Of a stretch of 64,000 bases of DNA, positions 7,374 to 16,097 are shown piece by piece. The stretch's first letter is position 1, and each line of letters starts with the position of its first letter. The notes beneath the pieces are model-generated. The model made no database searches. It saw only the letters and a list, made by a program, of their open reading frames with translations, and was not told the DNA's origin. This stretch comes from Clostridiales bacterium (GTDB taxonomy: Bacteria; Bacillota_A; Clostridia; Christensenellales; Christensenellaceae). The stretch lies in NCBI GenBank assembly GCA_003149735.1, contig QANA01000074.1, positions 3,990 through 67,989 on the forward strand. The letters run 5' to 3'. The translations under genes were made by a program, and so were the position numbers.

Positions 7374-8195
7374 TCAGGAAGAGATCTGTATGGCAATGCG
7401 CAAAAGATAGGAATCGCGATTGTCAACGGATAGGAAGTTAAGCATATCCATTTCATAGGCGTTGCCGGCAATATGATAATGATGATGCAGAATATAGTCG
7501 GAAAGAGCGCGATAGGCATCGGGCAAAGTGGAGTAAGCGCCCTGATGATATAAAACGGCATATAAGCCAGTCGGTTTAATCAGCAGACGAGGGTCGTGCA
7601 GAGGGCGATCTATATGACTGCAATAGTAACTTTCGGTAAAAATTCCACGCTGCAAATCTTCCTGCAGAACGATCTCACCGATTGGAAATTCTACACTGTG
7701 CATATGTGTGCGGCAATAATCGATATGTGACTGCAGCGCCAGCATATATTGTTTTTCCTGTGCGGTGGCAGATGGGGGCGGTGCGGGTGTGGCCAGAAGG
7801 TATTCTTCAGGGAAATGCGCCAGATGGACCTGCCCAACCGGTGCCTGCAGTGCCTGCCTGGTAGTGTGGATAGTATTGGCAAGCAGTTTTTGCATGCGTT
7901 GCAGGTGTTGCTGTTCGGCAGACAATTCCTGTTGTTTCTGTTCTAAAATGCGCAGGAAATCCTGGGTTGTTTGATTGCGCAGATAATTGCAGATCTCTTC
8001 CAGAGAGGCGCCGGCTTCCTTGAGAGTGGAAATAATATGATAGGTATAAAATTGTTTGGTGGAGTAATAGCGATATCCGTTAGGAGCAACCAACTCTGGC
8101 GGCAGCAGACCGATAGAATCATAATAAAGAAGAGTGTCTTTACGAATGCCGCAAATATGGGCAAATTCTCCGGAAGTAAATAAATGCTGTGCCAC
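7374..8195 (-). CDS. MerR-family regulator with GyrI-like effector domain (BltR/BmrR type)
   Basis: The start is a GTG at 8195 with AAGGAG at 8208-8203, seven bases away. The 273-residue protein has a MerR winged helix at 1-75 ('FTSGEFAHICGIRKDTLLYY'), a long coiled coil at about 80-120 and a C-terminal GyrI-like ligand domain at about 125-270. This layout matches BmrR/BltR/TipA-type sensors of lipophilic drugs. No efflux gene stands next to it. A 19-bp-spaced MerR promoter points the other way, towards a frameshifted acetyltransferase, which may be its target. Confidence 0.85.
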   Translation of the reverse strand: MAQHLFTSGEFAHICGIRKDTLLYYDSIGLLPPELVAPNGYRYYSTKQFYTYHIISTLKEAGASLEEICNYLRNQTTQDFLRILEQKQQELSAEQQHLQRMQKLLANTIHTTRQALQAPVGQVHLAHFPEEYLLATPAPPPSATAQEKQYMLALQSHIDYCRTHMHSVEFPIGEIVLQEDLQRGIFTESYYCSHIDRPLHDPRLLIKPTGLYAVLYHQGAYSTLPDAYRALSDYILHHHYHIAGNAYEMDMLNFLSVDNRDSYLLRIAIQISS

Positions 8196-8206
8196 AACTT
8201 TTCTCC

Positions 8207-8237
8207 TTGGCCATAGAGTTACTCTATTCTTTATAAT
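8207..8237 (+). promoter_or_regulatory. MerR-type promoter (19-bp spacer) with palindrome
   Basis: TTGGCC (8207-8212) and TATAAT (8232-8237) are 19 bp apart. The spacer starts with the palindrome ATAGAGTTACTCTAT (8213-8227). The direction is rightward, away from the BltR-like gene. This makes the frameshifted GNAT gene at 8402 the likely regulated target, with autoregulation of the MerR gene possible. Confidence 0.65.
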
Positions 8238-8401
8238 GGCAGAAGGATAGGAAAAAGCAATGGAAATCGATAAAAATACCGATCAAAACAAGAAAGAAGC
8301 GTGAAATGACTATAAAATGAACAGCAAAAATTTTTTTATGAAAGAAGAAATGGAACAGAAAACAGAAACCTGGAATTCATCTGAAAAGGAGGATGAAAGA
8401 A

Positions 8402-9035
8402 ATGAAACCATCGATTCAAATCCGGGCGGTAAAGTCCGATGACGAAAAACAATTGTGTGAGATTATACGGGAGGCGTGGAATTATCAGTGTTATTCCCGA
8501 AAGAAGCATGTGATAGATGCGATTGTAAACCATATATTGCTTGAATATGCTATGGAACAGTCGTATATGCGGGTGGCAGTACAAGGGGATAGGATTCTGG
8601 GATTGCTGATGGGGCGTAATGAGGAAAGTTACTCCCGCCGGCAAGTAATGCGCTACTGGCCGAAGCGGATATTGCTTTCCATATATTTGCGAGGCACGCA
8701 GGTAGGGCGCCGGTATTTAAAAAAACAGCCGCATGGAAAATCAGGCAGATCGACACCTGTTGCAGAGCTGTGATGATGATTTTGATGGAGAGCTGGTGTT
8801 GTTTGCTGTACGCGGCGAGACACAGGGGAAAGGGATCGGCAGATTACTGCTTCAGGATTTTACGCAGTATATGCGCGGCTGCGGAACAGAGGATTTTTTT
8901 GTCTTGACCGATGATTTTTGTAATGTGGATTTTTATATCCGTCGTGGATATAAAAAGGTAAAGTCGGTTCCTTCAAGATTTCGCAAAAGCGGGAAACCTG
9001 CAAAATTTTATTTACTTAAGAATTCTCTGCTGTGA
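8402..9035 (+). pseudogene. GNAT N-acetyltransferase split by a frameshift
   Basis: The first frame runs from the ATG at 8402 (GGAGG nine bases upstream) to 8773. It encodes the N-terminal half of a GNAT protein ('IQIRAVKSDDEKQLCEIIREAW', 'VAVQGDRILGLLMGR'). From about 8720 the +1 frame continues to 9035 with the rest: 'FAVRGETQGKGIGRLLLQDF' is the acetyl-CoA pyrophosphate loop and 'NVDFYIRRGYKKV' the last strand. The switch lies at a run of seven A at 8719-8725. Restoring one frame gives a normal protein of about 205 residues. It is either a one-base indel mutation, a sequencing error, or expression by slippage on the A7 tract. Confidence 0.75.
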
Positions 9036-9397
9036 GAAGCAGCAAGAATATTTTGAACGGCAGAGCGATAGTGATATCTGCCGTTTTTCAATAAAGAATA
9101 TTTACTGAAAAAGTTTAAAATTTATAGCTTTGGTAAAAGGAAAATATGGAAAAAAGAAGAATTCTTATAGTGAAAGTGTTAGAATAAGAATAAGGGGAGG
9201 AAATTTTATGAAACAGAAGGAAAACAGAATACTCTTTTTGCCAATATAAATGCTGCCTGAGTATTGGGCAGTACAGCCGGAGAATTTTATGAAGCTTGAT
9301 ACAGCAATATCCTGAACAGCTGTGAGCATGGAAAGCCGCAATGGGAAAAGATCTGTAATATGATCAGGAAAATACTTGCGGCATGAAAGGAGAAGCT
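9036..9397 (+). other. Intergenic stretch with a decayed short reading frame
   Basis: No intact gene. Near 9198-9204 a GGGGAGG ribosome site precedes an ATG at 9209 that opens only 13 codons. A different frame from about 9216 to 9385 reads almost open with two internal stops ('...GEFYEA*' and 'CEHGKPQWEKICNMIRK'). This could be a decayed small gene that once preceded the TPM gene. I could not assign a family. Confidence 0.35.
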
Positions 9398-10285
9398 TTG
9401 AAATCAACAATAAAAAAAGGAGAAAAAAGGCAGTTGGCCTTGCGATGGAAAGTTTTATTATTCGTGGTACTGTCAGTAGCGGGAACTGCTTTTGTCGGGT
9501 TGTTTCATGATGGTAAGCCTGCATCTGTTAAACCGGTACAGACCAAAAATTTTTATATCAATGATTACAGTCATGTATACAGCGAACAGACTGAGGCCTT
9601 TCTATGGGAACAGGGAAGAAAGCTGGCAGGACAGACGAGCGCTCAGGTAGTAGTGGCGGCGGTACCGGATACGGGATATGAGAGTTTTGGGGAATACAGT
9701 CGTGATATGGCGCGGCGCTGGGCATTGGGGGATCCTCAAAAGGCCAATGGTGTATTGATCCTGTTTTCAACAGGGGAAAAAACACAGGTGCGTATGGAAG
9801 TGGGATATGGGCTGAGAGAACGGTTAACGCAGAGTGTGTGCGATGAAATTCTGGAACGATGGGCAAAACCGGCCATGCAGGAAGGTAAATGGAATCAGGC
9901 TGCATTGCAGACCTGGGTTGCAGTAACAAAAGAAGTATATACTGAATATGGAAGGGAGATTCCGGAAACATTGATGACACTGCCACAGGCAGATGAAATA
10001 CCGGGTGTGGAAGGAGATGCAGATGCCGATTTGGTACCTGCCGGCAGCGCAATGCTGCCATGGTTGGTTTTGCTGGTGAATTTCGGAATCTTTTGGGCGG
10101 CCGTTTTACTGCTGGTTCTGATAGGCTTGTTCATGAAGATGATTTTCCGTTGGAATGGATGGGGTTCGCCTGGTGTAAACCAGGGCGGCGCAGCATGGGT
10201 CAGCTATGGGCCGCATGATTATGGAGGTGGAGGCTCGGTAGGAAATTCCGGCGGGGGTTTTGGCGGGAACCCTTCTGCCGGCTAA
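9398..10285 (+). CDS. TPM-domain (YgcG-like) membrane protein
   Basis: I prefer the TTG at 9398, five bases after AAAGGAG; an in-frame ATG at 9383 precedes that site. The product has a first membrane segment at about 13-33, then a TPM domain at about 45-195 ('NDYSHVYSEQTEAFLWEQGRKL', 'PDTGYESFGEYSRDMARRWALG', 'VLILFS', 'RMEVGYGLRERLT'). A second membrane segment follows at about 218-242 ('LLVNFGIFWAAVLLLVLIGLF'), with a Gly-rich tail. TPM proteins of this type (YgcG) sit in the membrane with the TPM domain outside. The usual partner LemA is not seen next to it. Exact role is unknown. Confidence 0.8.
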   Translation: MKSTIKKGEKRQLALRWKVLLFVVLSVAGTAFVGLFHDGKPASVKPVQTKNFYINDYSHVYSEQTEAFLWEQGRKLAGQTSAQVVVAAVPDTGYESFGEYSRDMARRWALGDPQKANGVLILFSTGEKTQVRMEVGYGLRERLTQSVCDEILERWAKPAMQEGKWNQAALQTWVAVTKEVYTEYGREIPETLMTLPQADEIPGVEGDADADLVPAGSAMLPWLVLLVNFGIFWAAVLLLVLIGLFMKMIFRWNGWGSPGVNQGGAAWVSYGPHDYGGGGSVGNSGGGFGGNPSAG

Positions 10286-10314
10286 ACAGATTCTGCAGAT
10301 ATACGAAGATTATT

Positions 10315-10349
10315 AAAACAGGCGATTGCATTGGCAATCACCTGTTTTT
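10315..10349. terminator. Intrinsic terminator
   Basis: AACAGG/CCTGTT (10317-10322, 10341-10346) plus inner GATTGC/GCAATC, followed by T5. It can serve the TPM gene and, in reverse, the convergent XRE gene. Confidence 0.8.
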
Positions 10350-10414
10350 CTGTCGATAAGATATTTTTTTGTGATTTGCGCGGGAGATATAAAATTCGAT
10401 ACACGTAATTGAAT

Positions 10415-10864
10415 TTATTTGCCGGAATGTTTCCAGTGGCTGAGTGTGGGAAGTTGTGCCTCAAAATATGCTCGTGCCTGCTCCGGAGGCCAGTTTTCAT
10501 TTGACATATGCCCAACAAGGAAATCTATTAACTCCTTCAAGCTGGTGTAGACGAATTTTCCATCGGTGTAGCACCATTTACAATAGGCTTCGTTAAATGT
10601 ACCATCCGTTTCCTTGCTGATGGAAGTATCATCAAGCGGCATGCCGCAGCATTGGCAAATGAGTTTTCGGGGAGAGCCCAGGAGTGTATTGATGGAAACA
10701 TCAAACAGCTTTGATAACAGTTTGAGAGCATCAACATTGGGAATGGTTTCACCCGTTTCCCAGCGGGATACAGCTTGCTGGGTAACATAGATTTTCTCTG
10801 CAAGCGCATCTTGAGATAATCCGTTTTTGGTTCGGAGTTCCAATATAATATCTTTTGTTTCCAT
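10415..10864 (-). CDS. XRE-family regulator with a C-terminal zinc ribbon
   Basis: The ATG at 10864 is chosen because GAGGTG lies nine bases upstream; earlier in-frame starts have no site. The 149-residue protein has a Cro/C1 helix-turn-helix at 5-60 ('LSQDALAEKIYVTQQAVSRWETG'). Next comes a 'putative zinc ribbon' with 'CQCCGMPL' at about 70-77 and 'CKWC' at about 95-98, followed by a short helical tail. The fusion is common in Clostridia, and zinc-ribbon genes of this type often occur near acetyltransferases. It stands alone, with no partner gene visible. Targets are unknown. Confidence 0.85.
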   Translation of the reverse strand: METKDIILELRTKNGLSQDALAEKIYVTQQAVSRWETGETIPNVDALKLLSKLFDVSINTLLGSPRKLICQCCGMPLDDTSISKETDGTFNEAYCKWCYTDGKFVYTSLKELIDFLVGHMSNENWPPEQARAYFEAQLPTLSHWKHSGK

Positions 10865-10918
10865 GCGAATCATCACCTCATACCTAGGATACCACTGTTG
10901 TTTGCAAAGGCCAAGCAA

Positions 10919-11161
10919 CTCGCTGTTGCTGTCAGGAGTCTGCGGGATTTGTTGCTAAGAAACCTGCCTTTTGGCTTCCAAACAATCAAAACAAAGGACA
11001 AATGCTGATTTTCAAAAAAATTTTAATATCGTAACAGTATAGAGGCCGATATTTCCGGAGTAGCTCCAAAGCCTATTTGCAGCCGCATATCACCGGGCAA
11101 TTATACCCAGGGCAAAGTAAAAAAGCGACCGCATAACGGCCACATAGGTGCATCGCTAAAT
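10919..11161. other. Intergenic, no gene recognised
   Basis: About 240 bases with no convincing reading frame, ribosome site or RNA fold that I can name. Confidence 0.4.
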
Positions 11162-11187
11162 AAAAGCCTTGTCCTGTAAGGCTTTTT
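11162..11187 (+). terminator. Intrinsic terminator, owner unclear
   Basis: AAAAGCCTT (11162-11170) pairs with AAGGCTTTTT (11178-11187). No plus-strand gene lies just upstream, so either an unseen RNA ends here or the hairpin is a relic. Confidence 0.5.
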
Positions 11188-11202
11188 CGGCAAAAATAAA
11201 AC

Positions 11203-11237
11203 GGACGAAACTACGAAATTGTATCATAGTTTCGTCC
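11203..11237 (-). terminator. Terminator of the tRNA-Leu gene
   Basis: An 11-bp perfect stem (11203-11213 with 11227-11237). Read on the minus strand it is followed by a T-rich tract (TTTTATTTTT). It lies five bases past the tRNA CCA end. Confidence 0.8.
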
Positions 11238-11242
11238 TTTTA

Positions 11243-11331
11243 TGGTGCCGAAGACCGGGATCGAACCGGTACGGGTATCGCTACCCACGGGATTTTAAGT
11301 CCCGGGCGTCTGCCTATTCCGCCACTTCGGC
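11243..11331 (-). tRNA. tRNA-Leu (anticodon UAA)
   Basis: The 89-nt minus-strand gene begins GCCGAAG and ends CTTCGGCACCA, so the CCA is encoded. The anticodon loop CTTAAAA is closed by CGGGA/TCCCG and gives anticodon TAA, which reads UUA/UUG. A long variable arm (class II tRNA) and the T-arm GGTTCGATCC are visible. It is followed by a dedicated terminator. Confidence 0.97.
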
Positions 11332-11415
11332 AATCATTATTTATTATAAGCCAGCCTAAAAGCAGTGTCAATAGGCGTGTGCGCTTTCAAAGGATGCAAT
11401 TTTTTGCATCGCTCA

Positions 11416-11937
11416 TCATTCTGGTGATAATATTATTTCGTAAGCATTGCGTTTGGCACCGTAGAAAAGCGTGATTTCCCCGCAATAAATAAATCCACTG
11501 TGCAGGATCACTTTCTGCATGATTTGGTTGTGGGCGTGTGTATCGATGCGGACAGAGCGTGCCCCTAATTTTTTGGCTTCCTGCATGCATTGCCCAAGCA
11601 ATTGTTTTGCGACGCCCTTTCCTTTCAAGGTGTCTGATACTACGACACGATGGATCGCGCAATACGGACCGCTGCATATCCACTGCCCATCAATTTCAAG
11701 ATAAGAGGGATCTTCGCCGGGAATGATGGCGGCATAGGCAGCGACTTCTCCATCCGGCGTGCGCAATACGTAGCCAATGCCTTTACGGATATCTGCTTCG
11801 GCGACGGCAGCGGAAGGGGAATGGCTTCCCTGCCATTGCTGAATGCCCTGCGCTTTTAAAAATTGTTTTCCTTTTTCAAACAGAATTCCAATCTGAGTGG
11901 ACTCTGCTGCTTTTGCTTTTCCAAATATCAATTCCAT
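11416..11937 (-). CDS. GNAT-family N-acetyltransferase
   Basis: The start is the ATG at 11937 ('MELIFGKAKAAES'); the longer open frame to 12015 crosses the promoter. The 173-residue protein has a GNAT core with 'IHRVVVSDTLKGKGVAKQLL' at about 95-115 as the acetyl-CoA loop, then 'GARSVRIDTHAHNQIMQKV' and 'GFIYCGEI'. Close relatives are annotated simply as GNAT acetyltransferases, and the substrate is not predictable. A sigma-A-like promoter places transcription start at or next to the A of the ATG, so the mRNA is probably leaderless. No ribosome site is seen. Confidence 0.85.
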   Translation of the reverse strand: MELIFGKAKAAESTQIGILFEKGKQFLKAQGIQQWQGSHSPSAAVAEADIRKGIGYVLRTPDGEVAAYAAIIPGEDPSYLEIDGQWICSGPYCAIHRVVVSDTLKGKGVAKQLLGQCMQEAKKLGARSVRIDTHAHNQIMQKVILHSGFIYCGEITLFYGAKRNAYEIILSPE

Positions 11938-11944
11938 GTTGTAT

Positions 11945-11973
11945 AGTATACGAGTAAATGCCGAGGGATGCAA
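11945..11973 (-). promoter_or_regulatory. Promoter giving a probably leaderless mRNA
   Basis: On the minus strand, TTGCAT (11973-11968), 17-bp spacer, TATACT (11950-11945). Seven bases separate the -10 box from the ATG of the GNAT gene, so the start site falls on the start codon. Confidence 0.65.
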
Positions 11974-12049
11974 CCTTCTTTTAAAAGGAGCGGATTTGCG
12001 GGATAAAATCCACATCCATCGCTTCTTTTAAAAGGAGGGGCATGCTATA

Positions 12050-13051
12050 ATGAAGAAAATTACGGAGGCATGCAGCACTATGTGGATATGGATTGTAGTT
12101 GGGCTGCTGTTGTTGCTGTTCACTGCGGCGTGGTGGTTGGGCAATCAGCTGGTCAATTTCGCATTGGTAATGCAGGGAGAGACGACGGGGCGGACAAAAC
12201 GCTTTGGGACCTCTGCAGCAGGCAGAGAGAAAACTCCCCATCAGGAAACGGTGCGCAGGCGAAGGGCGGAGGAGCGGCAGCGCACAGAAACATGGCTGCA
12301 GCAGATAAAGGCCGAGCAGGTAGCGCTTGTCGGTGAAGACGGATGTCCACTGGCAGGGATGTTATATTTTTGCAATACCCCTGGGAAACGCTGGGTGATT
12401 CTGGCACATGGATATTCCGGAAACGGCGAGGAAATGCTGGATTTTGCACGGCATTATATGCAACAGGGATATCATGTGCTGACGCCTGACCTACGTGGGC
12501 AGGGGAAAAGCGGGGGAAAGCTGATCGGCATGGGCTGGCCGGATCGATTGGATCTGCTGCAATGGATTCACTATCTGATTGAGCGATTTGGCTCAGAGAT
12601 TCAAATTGTTTTGCATGGGCATTCTATGGGGGCGGCAACAGTGATGATGGCGGCAGGGGAACGGCTACCGGAACAGGTAAAAGCGGCCGTAGAAGATTGC
12701 GGTTATACCAGTGTATGGGATATTTTTGCCGATCAGCTGCAAAAACTATTTCATCTGAAGCCATTTCCCGTGCTGTATTTGGCGGCTTGGGCATTGCGCC
12801 TGCGCGGCGGTTATGATATGCGCAAGGCTTCTGCACTGGAACAGATTAAAAAATGCGAGATTCCGATGCTGTTCATACACGGCGCAGAGGATGAATTTGT
12901 ACCGGTGCGCATGGTTTATCCACTCTATGAAGCGGCAAATTGCTCTAAAAAACTGTTGATCGTATCTGAAGCAGAACATGCGGATTCCAAAGAAACAGAT
13001 CCGCAACTTTATTATGATACGGTATTTTCATTTTTGAAGTATTATATATAA
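12050..13051 (+). CDS. Membrane-anchored alpha/beta hydrolase
   Basis: The 333-residue protein has one N-terminal membrane helix at about 11-33, a charged linker and an alpha/beta hydrolase domain of the serine aminopeptidase/acylglycerol lipase type. The nucleophile elbow is 'HGHSMGAA' (Ser about 190), the acid is in 'HGAEDEFVP' (about 281) and the His in 'EAEHAD' (about 308); 'HGYSGNGEE' forms the oxyanion region. AAAGGAGGGG lies 10-11 bases before the ATG. It is followed after 13 bases by an SDR gene and then a hypothetical gene, as one operon. The substrate is unknown; lipid or ester hydrolysis at the membrane is likely. Confidence 0.85.
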   Translation: MKKITEACSTMWIWIVVGLLLLLFTAAWWLGNQLVNFALVMQGETTGRTKRFGTSAAGREKTPHQETVRRRRAEERQRTETWLQQIKAEQVALVGEDGCPLAGMLYFCNTPGKRWVILAHGYSGNGEEMLDFARHYMQQGYHVLTPDLRGQGKSGGKLIGMGWPDRLDLLQWIHYLIERFGSEIQIVLHGHSMGAATVMMAAGERLPEQVKAAVEDCGYTSVWDIFADQLQKLFHLKPFPVLYLAAWALRLRGGYDMRKASALEQIKKCEIPMLFIHGAEDEFVPVRMVYPLYEAANCSKKLLIVSEAEHADSKETDPQLYYDTVFSFLKYYI

Positions 13052-13064
13052 GAAAGGAAACAGT

Positions 13065-13835
13065 ATGAAAATAGCTGTTGTGACCGGTGCATCTTCGGGG
13101 ATGGGTCGAGAGTTTGTTTTGCAGTTGGCAGAACGGAAAGAGGCGGAAGAAATTTGGGCAATTGCCCGCAATGCAGAACGTCTGGAGGCATTGAAGCAGG
13201 AAGTTGAATTGCCTGTACGCTGTATCAGTCTGGATGTATCGGATATGCAGGCGATAGAGGAATACAGCAGCCTGTTGGAAACGGAAAAGCCGGAAGTGAT
13301 TTGCCTGGTCAACAGTGCGGGATTTGGAAAGTTCTGTGACTATGCACAGTTGGATATCGCTCAGTCGGTAGCGATGATTGATACAAACTGTAAAGGGTTG
13401 GTGGCAATGACTTTGGCTACACTTCCCTATATGCAGGCGGGCAGCCATGTGATCAACCTGGGTTCTGCTTCTGCCTTTCAGCCGTTGCCCTGGATTAATA
13501 TTTATGGCGCCAGTAAGGCTTTTGTGCGCAATTATTCGCGGGCGCTGAATCGGGAATTGAGGTCGCGCCGTATTTCAGTGACGGCAGTATGCCCCTATTG
13601 GGTACGGACGCACTTTTTTGAAACGGCACATCGGCATGCTGGCGAAGCGGTGATTACCAAGTATGAAGTGCTCTATGAAGCGAGTGATGTGGTGAAGAAG
13701 GCTCTGAGGGATGCCGGCAAGGGAAAGGATATGTCGGTCTACGGATGGCGCAATAAATTCCAGCACGTAGGTGCAAAACTGCTTCCGCAGCGTATTGTGA
13801 TGAATATTTGGCAAAACAGGCAGAAGCTGCATTGA
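13065..13835 (+). CDS. SDR-family oxidoreductase
   Basis: A classical short-chain dehydrogenase of 256 residues: 'VVTGASSGMGREF' at 5-17 is the NAD(P)-binding Rossmann loop, 'LVNSAGFG' replaces NNAG at about 85, the catalytic Ser lies in 'INLGSASAFQP' at about 133 and 'YGASKAF' at about 147-153 holds Tyr and Lys. AGAAAGGAAACAGT precedes the ATG. It sits between an alpha/beta hydrolase and a hypothetical gene. The substrate is not predictable. Confidence 0.9.
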   Translation: MKIAVVTGASSGMGREFVLQLAERKEAEEIWAIARNAERLEALKQEVELPVRCISLDVSDMQAIEEYSSLLETEKPEVICLVNSAGFGKFCDYAQLDIAQSVAMIDTNCKGLVAMTLATLPYMQAGSHVINLGSASAFQPLPWINIYGASKAFVRNYSRALNRELRSRRISVTAVCPYWVRTHFFETAHRHAGEAVITKYEVLYEASDVVKKALRDAGKGKDMSVYGWRNKFQHVGAKLLPQRIVMNIWQNRQKLH

Positions 13836-13851
13836 ACAAAGGAGGAGTAGG

Positions 13852-14535
13852 ATGGCTTTTGAAAAACTCTTTAATGAGCTTTATGCCGTAGTTATGCTCA
13901 AGTATTTTTGGAAGCCGTATGTGGCTGATTTCATCAAAGAGGAAAGCCCTGACTGGGTTAGCCATACGCTTGGCCTGGGTATGGAAGTCAGTCAGGCGTT
14001 GTTGCAACAAGATGGGGAAGCACAAAAATTCATTGAATTATATTTGGGTAAACGCAGGGAAGAAATTCCCCAAAGTGCAATGGAACGCTATGGTGAGGCA
14101 CTGTATTTTTATAATGAACGTCTCTGGGCGCTGAGGTTGCCGGAAGAGCAGGATGGATATGCCCGGCGAGCACAATATCGTTTTGCCAAAAAACTGGAAA
14201 AACTTAATCGCAATTATACAGCTTATTTGTATAATGGATTGTACTTATTTTTGCATACCGACCGGCCGCAGCCGGAGGAAATTGCGGAGTTGGCGGAATC
14301 TATGCGGCTTGGGCAACAACAGCAGCAGCGACAATTTCGATATGTATTTTTGGACTGCATAACCCGTCTGTATATTGCTGATTTCGAACACAATTCCTGT
14401 TGTGTGGATAGTATTGAGATACCTGAAGGTGCACGGAGATATATGCAAAAGCAGACGCAGGTGTTGCGGCAGGCTTCCGAGTGGGAAAAAGGGACTGTCT
14501 TTGCCGAAGTGGAAGCGCAGCTGGAGCAGATATGA
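13852..14535 (+). CDS. Hypothetical protein, third gene of the hydrolase-SDR operon
   Basis: I do not recognise this 227-residue protein. It is mostly helical and acidic, rich in Glu, Gln and Tyr. It has no signal peptide or membrane segment, so it should be cytoplasmic. A helical repeat feel is visible in 'YGEALYFYNERLWALRLPEE' and 'YTAYLYNGLYLFL', which is compatible with a TPR-like or all-alpha fold. AAAGGAGGAGTAGG lies just before the ATG. It follows the SDR by 16 bases and ends at a strong terminator. Confidence 0.7.
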   Translation: MAFEKLFNELYAVVMLKYFWKPYVADFIKEESPDWVSHTLGLGMEVSQALLQQDGEAQKFIELYLGKRREEIPQSAMERYGEALYFYNERLWALRLPEEQDGYARRAQYRFAKKLEKLNRNYTAYLYNGLYLFLHTDRPQPEEIAELAESMRLGQQQQQRQFRYVFLDCITRLYIADFEHNSCCVDSIEIPEGARRYMQKQTQVLRQASEWEKGTVFAEVEAQLEQI

Positions 14536-14547
14536 GACTAAGAAGAA

Positions 14548-14579
14548 AACAAGCCGGGAAATGTTTCCCGGCTTGTTTT
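14548..14579. terminator. Bidirectional intrinsic terminator
   Basis: A perfect 14-bp stem (14548-14561 with 14564-14577) ending in TTTT; it serves the hypothetical gene and the convergent dapL. Confidence 0.9.
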
Positions 14580-15814
14580 CAGAAGTGCAGAGAAGCGATG
14601 CGCGCAAGTGCTTCGCGTGTGCGTTCTGTAGTATTAAAAGCGGTTAGGCGGAAATATCCCTGGCCGGCAGTGCCGAAACCGGAGCCCGGTGTGCCGACAA
14701 CGTGTGCTTGTGTGAGCAGCTGATCAAAGAATGCCCAGGAATCCATTCCGTGCGGCGTTTTAAGCCAGACATAGGGGGAGTTGACTCCGCCATAGGCAGT
14801 GATTCCAGCCTGTTTCAGACCTTCCAAGATAATTTTTGCGTTTTGCAGATAGTGAGCAATGATAGCGTCGCATTGTGCCTTGCCCTCCGGTGTATAAATA
14901 GCGGCAGCGGCCCGTTGTACCGGATAAGAAACGCCATTGAACTTGGTTGTATGCCGGCGATTCCAAAGGGTGTGCAGGGAGTAGGAATTGCCTTGCGAAT
15001 CCCACCCTGTCAGCTCTTTCGGGATGACGGTAAAAGCGCAGCGGGTGCCGGTAAAACCAGCAGTTTTGGAAAAGGAACGGAATTCGATCGCACAGCGCCG
15101 GGCACCTTCAATTTCAAAAATGCTATGGGGAATGTCGTCTTCTGTGATAAAACGCTCATAAGCAGCATCGAACAGCAGAAGAGCTCCTTCCTGATTGGCC
15201 CAGTCCACCCAGGTTTTCAACTGTGCTTTCGTCAGTACAGTGCCGGTAGGGTTATTGGGATAGCATAGATAGACGACATCTACTTTGCGCTTGGGTAATG
15301 CGGGGACAAATCCGTTTTGTTCATCAGTAATCAGATAGACAATATTTTTGAAACGACCGCTTTGCGGATCGAATTCCCCGCTGCGCCCAGCCATGACATT
15401 GGTATCGACATAGACGGGATAGACGGGATCGGTCACGGCCACAATGCAATCTGGAGAAAGAATATCTCCGATGTTGCCGGTATCGCATTTGGCACCATCG
15501 CTGATAAAAATTTCGTCGGCAGAAATGTCTACCCCGCGCGCTTGATAGTCGTGCTTGGCGATGCTCTCCCGCAGAAAGGCATATCCCTGTTCAGGGCCAT
15601 AGCCATGGAATCCTTCGGCAGTACCCATTTCATCAACGGCCTGATGCATGGCTTTTACTACGGCAGGAGCCAACGGGCAGGTGACATCGCCGATTCCCAG
15701 GCGGATAATATCTGCTTCCGGGTGTTCCTGCTGATAAGCGGAAAGGCGCCGGGCGATTTCAATGAACAGATAGCTGCCCTGCAGTTTGGAAAAATTAGAG
15801 TTGATTTGAATCAT
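14579..15814 (-). CDS. dapL: LL-diaminopimelate aminotransferase
   Basis: DapL converts tetrahydrodipicolinate directly to LL-diaminopimelate with glutamate as amino donor, for lysine and peptidoglycan synthesis. The 411-residue length and the start '[17 protein letters not shown]' match the family. Visible features are '[20 protein letters not shown]', '[10 protein letters not shown]', the PLP lysine in '[12 protein letters not shown]' at about 250 and '[15 protein letters not shown]' near the end. I chose the ATG at 15814 by family alignment; a GTG at 15826 overlaps the GGAG site. It is monocistronic here. A lysine riboswitch elsewhere in the window controls a transporter, not this gene. 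Confidence 0.93.
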   Translation of the reverse strand: MIQINSNFSKLQGSYLFIEIARRLSAYQQEHPEADIIRLGIGDVTCPLAPAVVKAMHQAVDEMGTAEGFHGYGPEQGYAFLRESIAKHDYQARGVDISADEIFISDGAKCDTGNIGDILSPDCIVAVTDPVYPVYVDTNVMAGRSGEFDPQSGRFKNIVYLITDEQNGFVPALPKRKVDVVYLCYPNNPTGTVLTKAQLKTWVDWANQEGALLLFDAAYERFITEDDIPHSIFEIEGARRCAIEFRSFSKTAGFTGTRCAFTVIPKELTGWDSQGNSYSLHTLWNRRHTTKFNGVSYPVQRAAAAIYTPEGKAQCDAIIAHYLQNAKIILEGLKQAGITAYGGVNSPYVWLKTPHGMDSWAFFDQLLTQAHVVGTPGSGFGTAGQGYFRLTAFNTTERTREALARIASLHF

Positions 15815-16097
15815 AAAAACGATCACTCCTTTGCGGATGAAGTTGTATTCCCGGAATTAGGGAGAAATATAGAGGAACGTGCGAATGCCTTTTGAAAGGA
15901 TAAAAAACATTTATGCATATTAATATTGCTATTTTAGCTTGAAATACGGCTTTATGCAATAAAAATGCAATGTATTTTTTTGAAAATTGCAATTTTTTGA
16001 AAAAATCGTGAAATGCAGCAAAAGAGTACCCGGAGTGGGGAATTTTGTGGTACACTAAAGAGCAGGAAATGCTTGTAAAACTGACAGGAGCGTTGGT

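Noticed and set aside
8719..8733. Programmed -1 frameshift at the A7 run of the GNAT gene
   Set aside because: The second half is in the +1 frame, so a -1 slip would lead to the wrong frame. Mutation or transcript slippage is simpler.
11975..12037. 16-bp direct repeat (CTTCTTTTAAAAGGAG) at 11975-11990 and 12022-12037 as a mobile-element footprint
   Set aside because: There is no inserted element between the copies. The second copy simply supplies the ribosome site of the hydrolase gene. It is probably chance or a small local duplication.
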